Made by a program: the position numbers and the translations under genes
Shown: piece by piece, positions 1 through 6,678 of the stretch
How positions within the stretch are numbered: position 1 is the first letter of the stretch
Layout of the letters: each line of letters begins with the position of its first letter
Origin: Nostocaceae cyanobacterium CSSed10_463m
GTDB taxonomy: Bacteria; Cyanobacteriota; Cyanobacteriia; Cyanobacteriales; Nostocaceae
NCBI GenBank assembly: GCA_003556955.1
Contig: PWQB01000223.1
Coordinates: forward strand, 1 to 7,288
Reading direction: 5' to 3'
DNA length: 7,288 nt
Notes under the pieces: model-generated
What the model was told of the DNA's origin: nothing
Databases searched by the model: none
Seen by the model: only the letters and a program-made list of their open reading frames with translations

Positions 1-1127
1 CGGAAGTATATCCACGCATAGTTGCCGAAGGCCATTCGGTTGATTTATTTGCTCGCTCATCGACTACTCATTTATCTCCATTCGCTCAATCTGACTTTCA
101 AGGTGTACGTGTCATCTCCCTACCCTGTCCAGGAAAGAAAGGATTTGATGCTTTGTTTAGTTCCATGCTGGGGGCAATAATGTCTACTGGCAGACACTAC
201 GACATTGTTCATTTTCACGCCTTGGGGCCATCTCTATTTACCTGGATGCCAAAGTTGTCTTCATCTACAAAAGTTGTAGTCACTTGTCAGGGTTTAGATT
301 GGCAACGTAATAAGTGGGGCAAGTTGTCTAGTCGTTTAATTTATCAAGGTGAAAAAGCGGCTGTACACTTTGCCGATGGACTGATTGTAGTCTCGGAAGA
401 ATTACGTGCTTATTTTCGCCAGACTTATGAAAGGCAGTCTGTTTATATTCCTAACGCTGCGGCAACTTACGGTGAATCTGATCCTACCTTTGCCTACGGA
501 AAGAATTTAGGCTTAACCCCAGGACGTTATATTGTGTTTCTCGGTAGATTGGTTCCAGAAAAATGTCCAGATTTACTCATCGAAGCCTTTAAAAAACTTC
601 AACCTCAAGGCTGGAAACTGGTATTAATTGGTGGAGTCAGTGATACGAAAGGTTTTACTGCTAACTTGTTACAGCAGATAGCAAATCATCGTGACATCGT
701 TTTTGCTGGCGAGTTGCGGGGTTCACGTTTGTGGGAGATTGTCCGCGGAGCCGGATTATTTGCCTTACCTTCCAATCTAGAGGGATTACCTTTAGCAATG
801 TTAGAGGCCATGTCAGAAGCGATACCAGTTCTTGCTAGTGATATTCCTCCGCATCAGCAACTAATTAATCAAAGCAGAGGCGTATTATTCCGCGCTGGCA
901 ATCTCGACTCTTGTGTCCAACAAATGGATTGGGCAATTGGCCATCCTCAAGAAATGAAGCTGATGGCTGAGAATGCCCAACGGCATTTGCAACTGCATTA
1001 TAGCTGGGAAAAAATTGCTGCCGACAATCTCAGTTTATATGAAACACTCTTGAATTCACCTCAGCAGCAAGCAGAAGGTGAAGAGCAAGCGCGGGCAGAG
1101 ATTTCTTTGAAATCTGGCAAAAGTTAA
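1..1127 (+). CDS. Family-4 glycosyltransferase, 5'-truncated by the window edge
   Basis: The reading frame is open from base 3 to the TAA at 1125-1127, giving 374 visible residues, so the ATG at 153 is internal and not the start. The first visible residues contain VAEGHSVDLFAR, the usual end of the first strand-helix unit of a GT-B enzyme; about 20-30 residues, including the N-terminal glycine motif, should lie upstream. The C-terminal nucleotide-sugar domain shows GRLVPEK (codons 181-187 from base 3; R182 and K187 are the expected phosphate-contacting pair) and an EX7E motif with glutamates at bases 780 and 804 (NLEGLPLAMLEAM). It should be a retaining, cytoplasmic or membrane-associated transferase adding one sugar to a lipid-linked repeat unit. 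No signal peptide or membrane segment is visible in the part present. Donor and acceptor cannot be deduced. The last 20 residues are a polar tail beyond the fold. It is followed after 11 bases by a second GT4 gene, evidently in the same operon. Confidence 0.93.
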   Translation, partial: EVYPRIVAEGHSVDLFARSSTTHLSPFAQSDFQGVRVISLPCPGKKGFDALFSSMLGAIMSTGRHYDIVHFHALGPSLFTWMPKLSSSTKVVVTCQGLDWQRNKWGKLSSRLIYQGEKAAVHFADGLIVVSEELRAYFRQTYERQSVYIPNAAATYGESDPTFAYGKNLGLTPGRYIVFLGRLVPEKCPDLLIEAFKKLQPQGWKLVLIGGVSDTKGFTANLLQQIANHRDIVFAGELRGSRLWEIVRGAGLFALPSNLEGLPLAMLEAMSEAIPVLASDIPPHQQLINQSRGVLFRAGNLDSCVQQMDWAIGHPQEMKLMAENAQRHLQLHYSWEKIAADNLSLYETLLNSPQQQAEGEEQARAEISLKSGKS

Positions 1128-1131
1128 GGAG
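1126..1131 (+). promoter_or_regulatory. Ribosome binding site of the second glycosyltransferase
   Basis: AAGGAG lies 7 bases before the ATG at 1139 and overlaps the TAA stop of the upstream gene. It is the only strong Shine-Dalgarno sequence in front of any gene in this window. It fixes the start at 1139 and suggests coupled translation of the two transferases. Confidence 0.8.
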
Positions 1132-1138
1132 TCTCATT

Positions 1139-2365
1139 ATGCGTCAGCCAACACTCACAATTTTCTATCAATTCAATCCCTGGAATCCTACCATTGGCGG
1201 GATACAGACTTGTATTCGCTACGTAATTAAGTATGCTCCTAGTGAAATTAATATCCGCCTAGTAGGAACAGGTAATGGCGATCGCACAATGCCTGTGGGA
1301 AAATGGCATGAAGCCGAGTTATTTGGCAGAAATTTTGCCTTTATGCCCTTAATTCATTTGCCCAACGACAACATTCGTGGTTTAGTGCCGACCACAGTCA
1401 AGTACACAATGGCATTGTTAGGGCGTGATTTTTCATCGGACTTTTTACAATTCCACCGCATAGAACCCACACTAGTTACCTCCACTTGGTCTGGAAACCG
1501 GATTTTTTACATTCACAATGATATTGATCAGGAGATGAAAGGAACAGGTGAGGGAGGAGGAATTCTATGGCGACGTTTTCCTTCGGCTTATTTTGCACTC
1601 GAACGCCGATTAGTAGGTCAGTTTGACCGCATTTTTTCTTGTAATACCAAAGCCGCAAACCAGTATCAGCAGAGATATCCTGAGATAGCAGACAGAGTGT
1701 CTTATCTAGCCAATACTGTAGATAGTGAAATTTTTTCGGCTCTATCTTCCCAAGAACAGGAACAAGGAAGAATCAAGCTAACACAAGAGTTAGAACTATC
1801 GTCAGACACCCGTTTTATTTTATTTGCTGGTCGTCTACATCCTCAAAAGCAGCCTTTACTATTGGTGCGATCGTTTGCTACCCTCAATGATCCTCACGCG
1901 CACTTACTGATTGTGGGACAGGGTGAGTTAGAAGAAAGTGTCCGGGCGGAAATTGGGCGTTTAGGGTTGTCCAATCGAGTTACGCTCTTTGCTGCCCTCC
2001 CACAATCAAAGCTAGCAAACTTGTATCGAGTGTCTAGCATCTTTGTATTGACGAGTGCTTATGAAGGATTATGTCGCGGAAGTATTGAAGCCCTAGCCTG
2101 TGGCACACCTGTAGTAACAACTCGTGCCGGTGAAACACCAAACTTCTTGACAGCTGATAGTGGTATTGTTTGTGATGAACAAACTCCACAGGCGATCGCT
2201 GATGCCTGGAAACAAGTGTTAAAGAATCCCGCAGATTATGCATCTGAGGCTTGTGTTCGAGTTGTTAAACCCTATGACGCTCATTATGTCGTGAACGGCA
2301 TTTATACTGAATTACTCGAACGCTGGCAAGATGGACAAGGTAAACTTTCCAGGGCTTACGCATGA
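1139..2365 (+). CDS. Family-4 glycosyltransferase (complete, 408 aa)
   Basis: This is a complete GT-B fold glycosyltransferase of normal family length. The N-terminus carries the donor/acceptor-side glycine motif (PTIGGIQTCIRYV, G20-G21). The C-terminal Rossmann domain begins near residue 225 with FILFAGRLHPQKQP (R232, K237), followed by LLIVGQGELE and the EX7E motif E309-GLCRGSI-E317, then ACGTPVVTTRAGE. These are the sugar-nucleotide binding and catalytic signatures of retaining GT4 enzymes. The residues between the two glutamates (LCRGSI) differ from the more usual hydrophobic run seen in its upstream neighbour, so the two are not a recent duplication. Inferred role: one sugar addition in assembly of the repeat unit of the surface polysaccharide made by this cluster; the sugar is unknown. 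The start is set by AAGGAG 7 bases upstream. The gene contains two HIP1 sites. It ends in TGA, after which the first spacer of the cluster opens. Confidence 0.95.
   Translation: MRQPTLTIFYQFNPWNPTIGGIQTCIRYVIKYAPSEINIRLVGTGNGDRTMPVGKWHEAELFGRNFAFMPLIHLPNDNIRGLVPTTVKYTMALLGRDFSSDFLQFHRIEPTLVTSTWSGNRIFYIHNDIDQEMKGTGEGGGILWRRFPSAYFALERRLVGQFDRIFSCNTKAANQYQQRYPEIADRVSYLANTVDSEIFSALSSQEQEQGRIKLTQELELSSDTRFILFAGRLHPQKQPLLLVRSFATLNDPHAHLLIVGQGELEESVRAEIGRLGLSNRVTLFAALPQSKLANLYRVSSIFVLTSAYEGLCRGSIEALACGTPVVTTRAGETPNFLTADSGIVCDEQTPQAIADAWKQVLKNPADYASEACVRVVKPYDAHYVVNGIYTELLERWQDGQGKLSRAYA
1278..1285. repeat. HIP1 palindrome
   Basis: GCGATCGC, the highly iterated palindrome abundant in many cyanobacterial genomes, inside the second glycosyltransferase. 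It is taxonomic evidence, not a functional call. Confidence 0.85.
2192..2199. repeat. HIP1 palindrome
   Basis: Second GCGATCGC copy, near the 3' end of the second glycosyltransferase, in the context GGCGATCGCT. Confidence 0.85.
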
Positions 2366-2551
2366 GTCAGCGTTGATGTTTCTCGCTCCTGACTGACATT
2401 TTGCACCTCGCCCTGATGATAACAAAAGAGGCTCCGGCAGCTTCTGTCTAAGGCATACGCCAATCGTCTGGTGCAAGATAAAATTAATTTTTGGGAAATC
2501 CCTTCGTACAGTTGTTGTGTTTTTGCTGGCACGAACTTGTCAGGTACATTA
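2366..2551. other. 186-base spacer before the co-polymerase gene
   Basis: This non-coding gap separates the glycosyltransferase pair from the co-polymerase. It holds a short hairpin (2427-2445) and a weak sigma70-like pair, CTGACA (2393-2398) and GATGAT (2415-2420) with 16 bases between, matching consensus at 5/6 and 4/6. The GTG at 2471 would extend the co-polymerase by 27 residues, but no Shine-Dalgarno sequence precedes it. The size of the gap suggests the downstream gene may have its own promoter, but nothing here proves it. Confidence 0.5.
2427..2445. terminator. Short hairpin, terminator-like only on the minus strand
   Basis: AGAGGCT (2427-2433) pairs with AGCTTCT (2439-2445) across the 5-base loop CCGGC, a 7-bp stem with one G-U wobble. 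On the + strand no T-run follows, so it is a poor terminator for the glycosyltransferase operon. On the minus strand the stem runs into TTTTGTT, the usual arrangement of a weak intrinsic terminator, although no minus-strand gene is visible to the right. It may instead be a processing or attenuation structure, or chance. Confidence 0.3.
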
Positions 2552-4708
2552 ATGAGTAAAGCTGCTTTTTCTCGGTCTTCATTATCTGCGCTTAAGCGAC
2601 ATTCTTGGGTAGCATTATCAACTTTCATCTCTGTTTTGGTGAGTGCAACAGCCATTAGTTTGGCGATTTCACCTCGGCTGTACCAAACATCAGTCAGACT
2701 GATTGTTGGTCAGAAAGAAGTTGGTATTTCATCTCTGGGTCAAGAGCTAACAGCAATTAATACCCAAGTACCTGGTAGAGCGGCTGATCCAGTGGCAACT
2801 CAAGCCGAATTGGTTCAATCCCAAAACGTGCTTCGTGGTAGTTTAGAACAATTGCAAAATAATGGCAAAACTTCAGTTGAAAAACTACCTGATTTTGAAG
2901 AGTTAAAGCAAGCAATTAAGGTAGAAATTGTGCCGGCAACTAGTATTTTACAGGTTAATTATAAAAATTCAGATCCAGTAGTTGCGGCGGAGATTCTTAA
3001 CGCGATCGCCAATTTAGTGATTACCGAAAATACTAAACTAATTCGCTCTGAAGCTTCATCTATCAGACAATTTCTCGAAAAAAAAATTCCCCCACAACAG
3101 GCAAGGTTGAGAACAGCCGAAGCCGCAGAAAGAAAATTTCAAGAGACATATAGTTTGGTCGCATCTGCTAACCAAACTGAAAATTTAATTGCCAGCTTAA
3201 CATCTCTCGAAAATCAGGAAAGGGAATTGCGCGCTCAATTACAGGAAGCTAGGCAAAAAGACCAATCATTACAAAAAATAACCGGATTAAATACTTCTAC
3301 AGAAGCATATATTGCTGGTCGGATCGGGCAAGATGAACAGCTTAAACAGATCCAAAAGGAACTCACGAGTTTAGAAGTAGAAATTAGTGAAGCTAATTCC
3401 CGTTGGACAGAACAACACCCTCAACTTTTAGGGCTGTTACAAAAGCGAGACCAACTTCGTGCCATTTATAATCAACAACTCTTGCGAACAAACTCTAGTA
3501 ATCAAACTATCCCGGCTGATCAAGTCGCCTCTAACCAATTAAGTCAAGATTTAATGTCTCGTTATATCATGAGTGACATTGAACGTCAGGGCTTAGAAAA
3601 CAAGCTCAGAGTAGTGCAGAATGATCTAGAAAGTTTGCGATCGCGTGTTGGTCAAATTCCGTCTTCTCAAGAGTCATTACGTGCTTTAACTCGTGAGAGA
3701 GAAAGAGCCGAAACAGCACTCAAGTTACTAGAAGACAAACTAGAAGAAGCGCGCATTGCAGAAGGGCAAATCCTCAGCAACATCCGGATTCTCGGAGCCG
3801 CGGAAATCCCCAAATCTCCGGTGTCACCAAGACCCCTAGTTATTTTAGTCCTCAGCACAGTTATTAGCATCATTGCAGCTGGTGCAATTGTGTTAATTCT
3901 AGAACTCATGGACTCCACTTTCCGGGATGCAGTAGAGGTAGAAGCTGTCCTAGATATCCCTGTCTTAGCAGTCTTACCCAAATTCACCCCTGCAACCTCA
4001 AATGTAGCAGAACTAGACTGTTTGCTGGATAATCCTGAGCAAATAGAGCCATATCGGATGTTGCTCAAAACTATAGAATCTTTAGGGACACAGAAACCAA
4101 AAATCATTGTTTTTAGCAGTGTCAATCCCGGAGAAGGCAAATCAGCCGTAGCTCTGCATTTAGCGGCTGTGGCAGGAATGCTGTCAAGACGCACATTAAT
4201 CATTAATGCAGACTTTCAGTATCCCATATATCACAAACTGCTGAATGTGCCTGCCTCCGCAGGATTAACAGAAGTAGTGAGTCAAAATTTGCCATTATTG
4301 GACGCAGTTAAATCTACCTCAATTCCCAATTTCTCACTGCTGCTCTCTGGTAAAACTCATCATCGGCCATCGATGATCATTGAGACAGTATCGATGAAAA
4401 CAGTCTTAGCAGAAGCTGCACAACACTATGATTATGTAATTGTTGATGCTTCCGCAATCAAAAATTCTGCTGATGCGATAACTTTAAGTCAATCCGCAGA
4501 TGGTATTGTCTTGGTGATCAAGCCCAATTCAACATCCAGAGATGCGGCTTTCCAGGCAATATCAGATTTGCGAAAAAGTGGGACATCAATTCTGGGTGTA
4601 GTGATGAATGAAACAGTACTTCCACTAGAAAAACAGCCTTCTGTACTTTCACCATCTGGAGATAAATGGCAATTACCAGTATTTCCGCGAGCTATTCATC
4701 GTCCATAG
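2552..4708 (+). CDS. Wzc-like polysaccharide co-polymerase with fused BY-kinase-type ATPase domain
   Basis: This 718-residue inner-membrane protein is predicted to control chain length and export of the polysaccharide. Order of parts: cytoplasmic N-terminus; TM1 about 18-40 followed by SPRLYQTSVRLIV, the Wzz-family entry motif; a long periplasmic region with coiled-coil stretches near 165-235, 260-310 and 340-405; the proline-rich PKSPVSPRP (420-428) leading into TM2 about 428-451; then a P-loop domain from about 495. The Walker A motif is intact (NPGEGKS, 525-531; K530). Walker A' reads LIINADFQYP, with N552 where the first aspartate and Q556 where the arginine are usual; D554 is kept. Walker B reads YVIVDASA (D632), lacking the usual TPP. 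The tail after residue 685 has no tyrosine, so the autophosphorylated tyrosine cluster of classical Wzc is absent. ATP binding is likely; tyrosine-kinase activity is doubtful. ATG 2552 is preferred over GTG 2471: it has AGG 7 bases upstream and begins where family homology would be expected. Confidence 0.93.
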   Translation: MSKAAFSRSSLSALKRHSWVALSTFISVLVSATAISLAISPRLYQTSVRLIVGQKEVGISSLGQELTAINTQVPGRAADPVATQAELVQSQNVLRGSLEQLQNNGKTSVEKLPDFEELKQAIKVEIVPATSILQVNYKNSDPVVAAEILNAIANLVITENTKLIRSEASSIRQFLEKKIPPQQARLRTAEAAERKFQETYSLVASANQTENLIASLTSLENQERELRAQLQEARQKDQSLQKITGLNTSTEAYIAGRIGQDEQLKQIQKELTSLEVEISEANSRWTEQHPQLLGLLQKRDQLRAIYNQQLLRTNSSNQTIPADQVASNQLSQDLMSRYIMSDIERQGLENKLRVVQNDLESLRSRVGQIPSSQESLRALTRERERAETALKLLEDKLEEARIAEGQILSNIRILGAAEIPKSPVSPRPLVILVLSTVISIIAAGAIVLILELMDSTFRDAVEVEAVLDIPVLAVLPKFTPATSNVAELDCLLDNPEQIEPYRMLLKTIESLGTQKPKIIVFSSVNPGEGKSAVALHLAAVAGMLSRRTLIINADFQYPIYHKLLNVPASAGLTEVVSQNLPLLDAVKSTSIPNFSLLLSGKTHHRPSMIIETVSMKTVLAEAAQHYDYVIVDASAIKNSADAITLSQSADGIVLVIKPNSTSRDAAFQAISDLRKSGTSILGVVMNETVLPLEKQPSVLSPSGDKWQLPVFPRAIHRP
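3002..3009. repeat. HIP1 palindrome
   Basis: Third GCGATCGC copy, in the part of the co-polymerase gene coding for the periplasmic region (residues about 151-153). Confidence 0.85.
3637..3644. repeat. HIP1 palindrome
   Basis: Fourth GCGATCGC copy, in the third coiled-coil stretch of the co-polymerase. No exact copy occurs downstream of it in the window. Confidence 0.85.
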
Positions 4709-4916
4709 CCAAAAATTTTAGATTTTAGATTTTAGATTTTGGATTTTGGATCGACCCACAGATAAATCAGGGGGCTTGTAACATTAAGGAACTATTGGTA
4801 AATAATTATGACAAAAATCTCCATTAATGCTGCTGATATTCTCTATTTTTCCACTTTTGACAGAAATATAGATATGTTTCTTTTTTGTGATTATCAAAAC
4901 ATCAAACTGACAGACA
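4709..4916. other. 208-base AT-rich spacer
   Basis: This spacer lies between the co-polymerase and the polymerase/ligase gene. It begins with a heptamer tandem repeat (4715-4749) and later contains a 42-codon open frame that runs into the next gene. A TTGTAA (4776-4781) sits 17 bases before TAAATA (4799-4804), which is preceded by TGG as in an extended -10. A perfect TTGACA (4857-4862) has no acceptable -10 at 16-18 bases. A promoter is plausible here but not shown. No hairpin with a T-run was seen after the co-polymerase stop. Confidence 0.5.
4715..4749. repeat. Heptanucleotide tandem repeat, five copies of ATTTTRG
   Basis: Three perfect ATTTTAG units (4715-4735) are followed by two ATTTTGG units (4736-4749), with a partial AT after them, starting 6 bases beyond the co-polymerase stop codon. 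Short tandemly repeated heptamers in spacers are characteristic of heterocyst-forming cyanobacteria, and repeats of this AT-rich sequence are familiar to me from Nostoc spacers. The A-to-G change shared by the last two units suggests growth by slippage after the change arose. No function is known. Confidence 0.85.
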
Positions 4917-4936
4917 ATGGCAATAAATCAAAGTAG
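4808..4936 (+). CDS. Possible small ORF (42 aa) overlapping the next gene's start
   Basis: An ATG at 4808 opens a 42-codon frame ending in TAG at 4934-4936, overlapping the first 20 bases of the polymerase/ligase gene in another frame. The product (begins MTKISINAADILYF, ends TDNGNKSK) is soluble-looking, with no membrane helix or motif I recognise. The nearest purine-rich sequence, AAGGA (4786-4790), is 17 bases upstream of the ATG, too far for a normal ribosome binding site. The next gene has no Shine-Dalgarno sequence of its own, so translation of this ORF could deliver ribosomes to it; that is inference. An open frame of this length can arise by chance, so I treat it as a candidate only. 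Confidence 0.22.
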   Translation: MTKISINAADILYFSTFDRNIDMFLFCDYQNIKLTDNGNKSK

Positions 4937-6374
4937 GAATATCTTTTCGCGTCCTACCCTTTGGATTAGTATTGGCGGAATTTTGTTAAGTATTTTAGTT
5001 GCTGTGGCAGCAAATGTTAAACCTGTTTACTTGGTTGTATTAATTATTGCTATTGCAGTCTTCATTAACTTCTGCAAAAATTTTGAACAAACCATTTTGG
5101 GCTTACTAATTATCCGCAGTGCTTTAGATGCCTTTTCAGCTCAACAAGCACCGGCAGCCCTAGCTTTGGGGCTAGATATATTGGCATTGCTTTATGTGGC
5201 TATTGCATTAATAGAAAGAAAAAAAATACACACAGATGGATTTTGGTGGTTTCTAGCAGGATGGATTGCCCTACAAGGATTATGGGTAATCTTACAGCCA
5301 CTAGGAGGGTTAGGATTAGGCCCTTCATATTTTTCAGGAGCTTTGCGTGAATGGTTACGAGTTTTTTCGGGATTAATGGTTTACCTGCTAGTCATGCAAC
5401 TTAAAGAGCGACTACCTGCCGAAAAAGTGATTTCTAGCTTATTTCTCAGCTTGATTGTGCCATTAACTGCGGCTACCCTACAAATAACTGTTCCCCCATC
5501 CATGCTGCCTTCATTTCTTGTATTTGAGAGTGAATATACCATTGAAGCGGGATCGCGAATGAACGGCACACTAGGACATCCGAACGCATTTGCTACATTC
5601 ACTTTGTTTTTTATGGGTTTGGCACTTTGGAAAATGGGAGAAGCAAAGCATCGCCTACCTTGGATAATTTTAGTGGTTGCCTTAGCTTTCTTTTTAGTTA
5701 GTAGTAAATCATTGACAGGGTTAGTCATGCTGTTAGCATTCATCCCAGCTTTCTTAGCACCCAAGTTGAATGTCGTGAATTTAATCGGTGCTATTGTACT
5801 TTTTGGGGCGGTATTCTTTTTATTTGCCGGCTCGGAAATGGGGCAAGAGCGTTTAGAATCTTTGTATGCTACACCATTATTAAATCCAAATATTGATGTA
5901 TCCAAGGCAATTTTTTTGCAATGGAATGATGGCAATAGTTTTAATTGGCGTATTGCTCAATGGGCATTCTTAATAGACAGATGGCGAGATGCTCCTCTTT
6001 TAGGATATGGATTAGACACGTCTCGATTTTTAACACCCCTGGGTAGCTCTTCTCATAATGACTATATTCGATTTTTGGCAGAAGGAGGGATTTTCGGTTT
6101 CATTCTATTTTTAAGTTTACTGGGGGGATTATTTCTCCGTTTAATTCAACTAGCTTACTCAGTTCCACCCCGTTCACCGAAAAGAAATTTCTGTTTTTTC
6201 ATGCTAGCTTTTCTCGTCTCTATGCTAGTAGGTATGTTGGCGGGAAACGTCTGGAATCACACTACTCTTTTCTTCTATTGGTGGACTTTATTAGCAGTTG
6301 CTGGCTGGAATTGGGATCAACCCCAGGCTATTGATTCATCTTCCATAGTCATTCGTCCATCACCCCGAAGATAA
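4917..6374 (+). CDS. O-antigen polymerase/ligase family membrane protein (Wzy/WaaL/ExoQ type)
   Basis: This is a 485-residue polytopic protein with roughly 12 hydrophobic segments (for example about 17-33, 36-52, 79-98, 107-127, 148-163, 222-239, 248-264, 266-281, 286-304, 391-409, 425-445, 449-463). The family signature is clear: RMNGTLGHPNAFA (214-226) before a membrane helix, and a large outward loop with R345, W349, PLLGYGLD (360-367) and SSSHNDYIRFLAEGG (377-391), the H-N-D/E-G pattern of the Wzy_C domain. Such proteins join lipid-linked repeat units, or ligate glycans, on the periplasmic face using conserved arginines. Lying between a Wzc-like co-polymerase and a flippase, it is most simply the Wzy polymerase of this cluster, but polymerase and ligase cannot be told apart by sequence alone. 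An in-frame TGA at 4908 rules out a start further upstream, so ATG 4917 is the first available. No Shine-Dalgarno sequence precedes it. The last 20 residues are a hydrophilic tail. Confidence 0.92.
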   Translation: MAINQSRNIFSRPTLWISIGGILLSILVAVAANVKPVYLVVLIIAIAVFINFCKNFEQTILGLLIIRSALDAFSAQQAPAALALGLDILALLYVAIALIERKKIHTDGFWWFLAGWIALQGLWVILQPLGGLGLGPSYFSGALREWLRVFSGLMVYLLVMQLKERLPAEKVISSLFLSLIVPLTAATLQITVPPSMLPSFLVFESEYTIEAGSRMNGTLGHPNAFATFTLFFMGLALWKMGEAKHRLPWIILVVALAFFLVSSKSLTGLVMLLAFIPAFLAPKLNVVNLIGAIVLFGAVFFLFAGSEMGQERLESLYATPLLNPNIDVSKAIFLQWNDGNSFNWRIAQWAFLIDRWRDAPLLGYGLDTSRFLTPLGSSSHNDYIRFLAEGGIFGFILFLSLLGGLFLRLIQLAYSVPPRSPKRNFCFFMLAFLVSMLVGMLAGNVWNHTTLFFYWWTLLAVAGWNWDQPQAIDSSSIVIRPSPRR

Positions 6375-6407
6375 AGACGAATCTTGACATAAATAGCATC
6401 AATTTGT

Positions 6408-6421
6408 AGTTGCACACAACT
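6408..6421 (+). terminator. Weak hairpin downstream of the polymerase/ligase gene
   Basis: AGTTG (6408-6412) pairs perfectly with CAACT (6417-6421) across a CACA loop, followed by only TTAT. It starts 34 bases after the stop codon. The stem is short and A+T-rich and the T-run is poor, so termination would be inefficient at best; chance is a fair alternative. Confidence 0.22.
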
Positions 6422-6500
6422 TTATAGGACTCATATTTAATTTTTGAAAAAACTCCATTAGGGACTGACAAATAGAAAAAGTTACCAAATTTTTTTGTAG

Positions 6501-6558
6501 AGCGGGCAAAGATGCTAGTTAATCACCAAGGACGGGCAGGATGAGCATCCCACAAGAC
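6501..6558. repeat. Diverged interspersed repeat of the GGGCAGGATG...ATCCCACAAGA type
   Basis: GGACGGGCAGGATG (6530-6543) is followed by AGCATCCCACAAGAC (6544-6558), with GGATG able to fold back on CATCC. In Nostoc-type genomes I recall many spacer copies reading GGGCAGGATGCCCATCCCACAAG; here CCC is changed to AGC, which breaks the usual GGGCA/TGCCC stem. Thirty bases upstream AGCGGGCAAAGATGC (6501-6515) looks like the left half of a second, more decayed copy. Family membership is from memory, not a search. Confidence 0.5.
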
Positions 6559-6678
6559 AACATAGTTTTTTCTGCTGTTTCTGATTCTCTGTTTTTAGTT
6601 CTCCGTTTCCTGCTGATATGAATCTGTATGTCTACGACACTCCACCTATTAATTATTAAATTGGATTGCTATATATAG

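Larger units (their letters stand above)
6375..6678. other. 304-base spacer between polymerase/ligase and flippase
   Basis: No credible gene lies here; the longest ATG frame I noticed is 13 codons (6618-6659). The spacer holds a weak 5-bp hairpin just after the polymerase (6408-6421), a GGGCAGGATG-type repeat remnant (6501-6558), and a T-run (6490-6496). Just before the flippase ATG is TGCTATATA (6667-6675), an extended -10-like sequence whose predicted start would fall at or just inside the ATG; no convincing -35 accompanies it. A TTGACA at 6384-6389 also lacks a matching -10. Confidence 0.5.

Noticed and set aside
153..155. ATG at 153 as the start of the first glycosyltransferase
   Set aside because: The frame is open to the window edge and the upstream residues (including GHSVDLFAR) belong to the glycosyltransferase fold, so the true start is outside the window.
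2401..2476. Inverted pair TTGCACC (2401-2407) and GGTGCAA (2470-2476)
   Set aside because: Seven bases separated by 62 is expected by chance in a spacer of this size, and a more local hairpin occupies the interval.
2356..2655. 99-codon open frame on the minus strand spanning the spacer before the co-polymerase
   Set aside because: It overlaps the start of the co-polymerase and the end of the transferase, has no recognisable motif, and the terminator-like hairpin would lie inside it.
3667..4203. 178-codon minus-strand open frame inside the co-polymerase gene
   Set aside because: It is opposite a strongly supported coding region; its serine/alanine-rich, low-complexity product is typical of an antisense shadow frame.
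4798..4812. Possible NtcA-like site, GTA-N8-TGA
   Set aside because: Only the left half matches the GTA-N8-TAC consensus, and no correctly spaced -10 follows.
5381..5935. 184-codon minus-strand open frame inside the polymerase/ligase gene
   Set aside because: It lies wholly within a well-supported membrane protein gene; its lysine/asparagine-rich product has no family signature.
6384..6412. Perfect TTGACA with TAGTTG 17 bases downstream
   Set aside because: The -10 matches consensus at only two positions; 16 and 18 base spacings are no better.
6618..6659. 13-codon ATG frame upstream of the flippase
   Set aside because: It is very short, has no Shine-Dalgarno sequence and shows no overlap with the downstream start.
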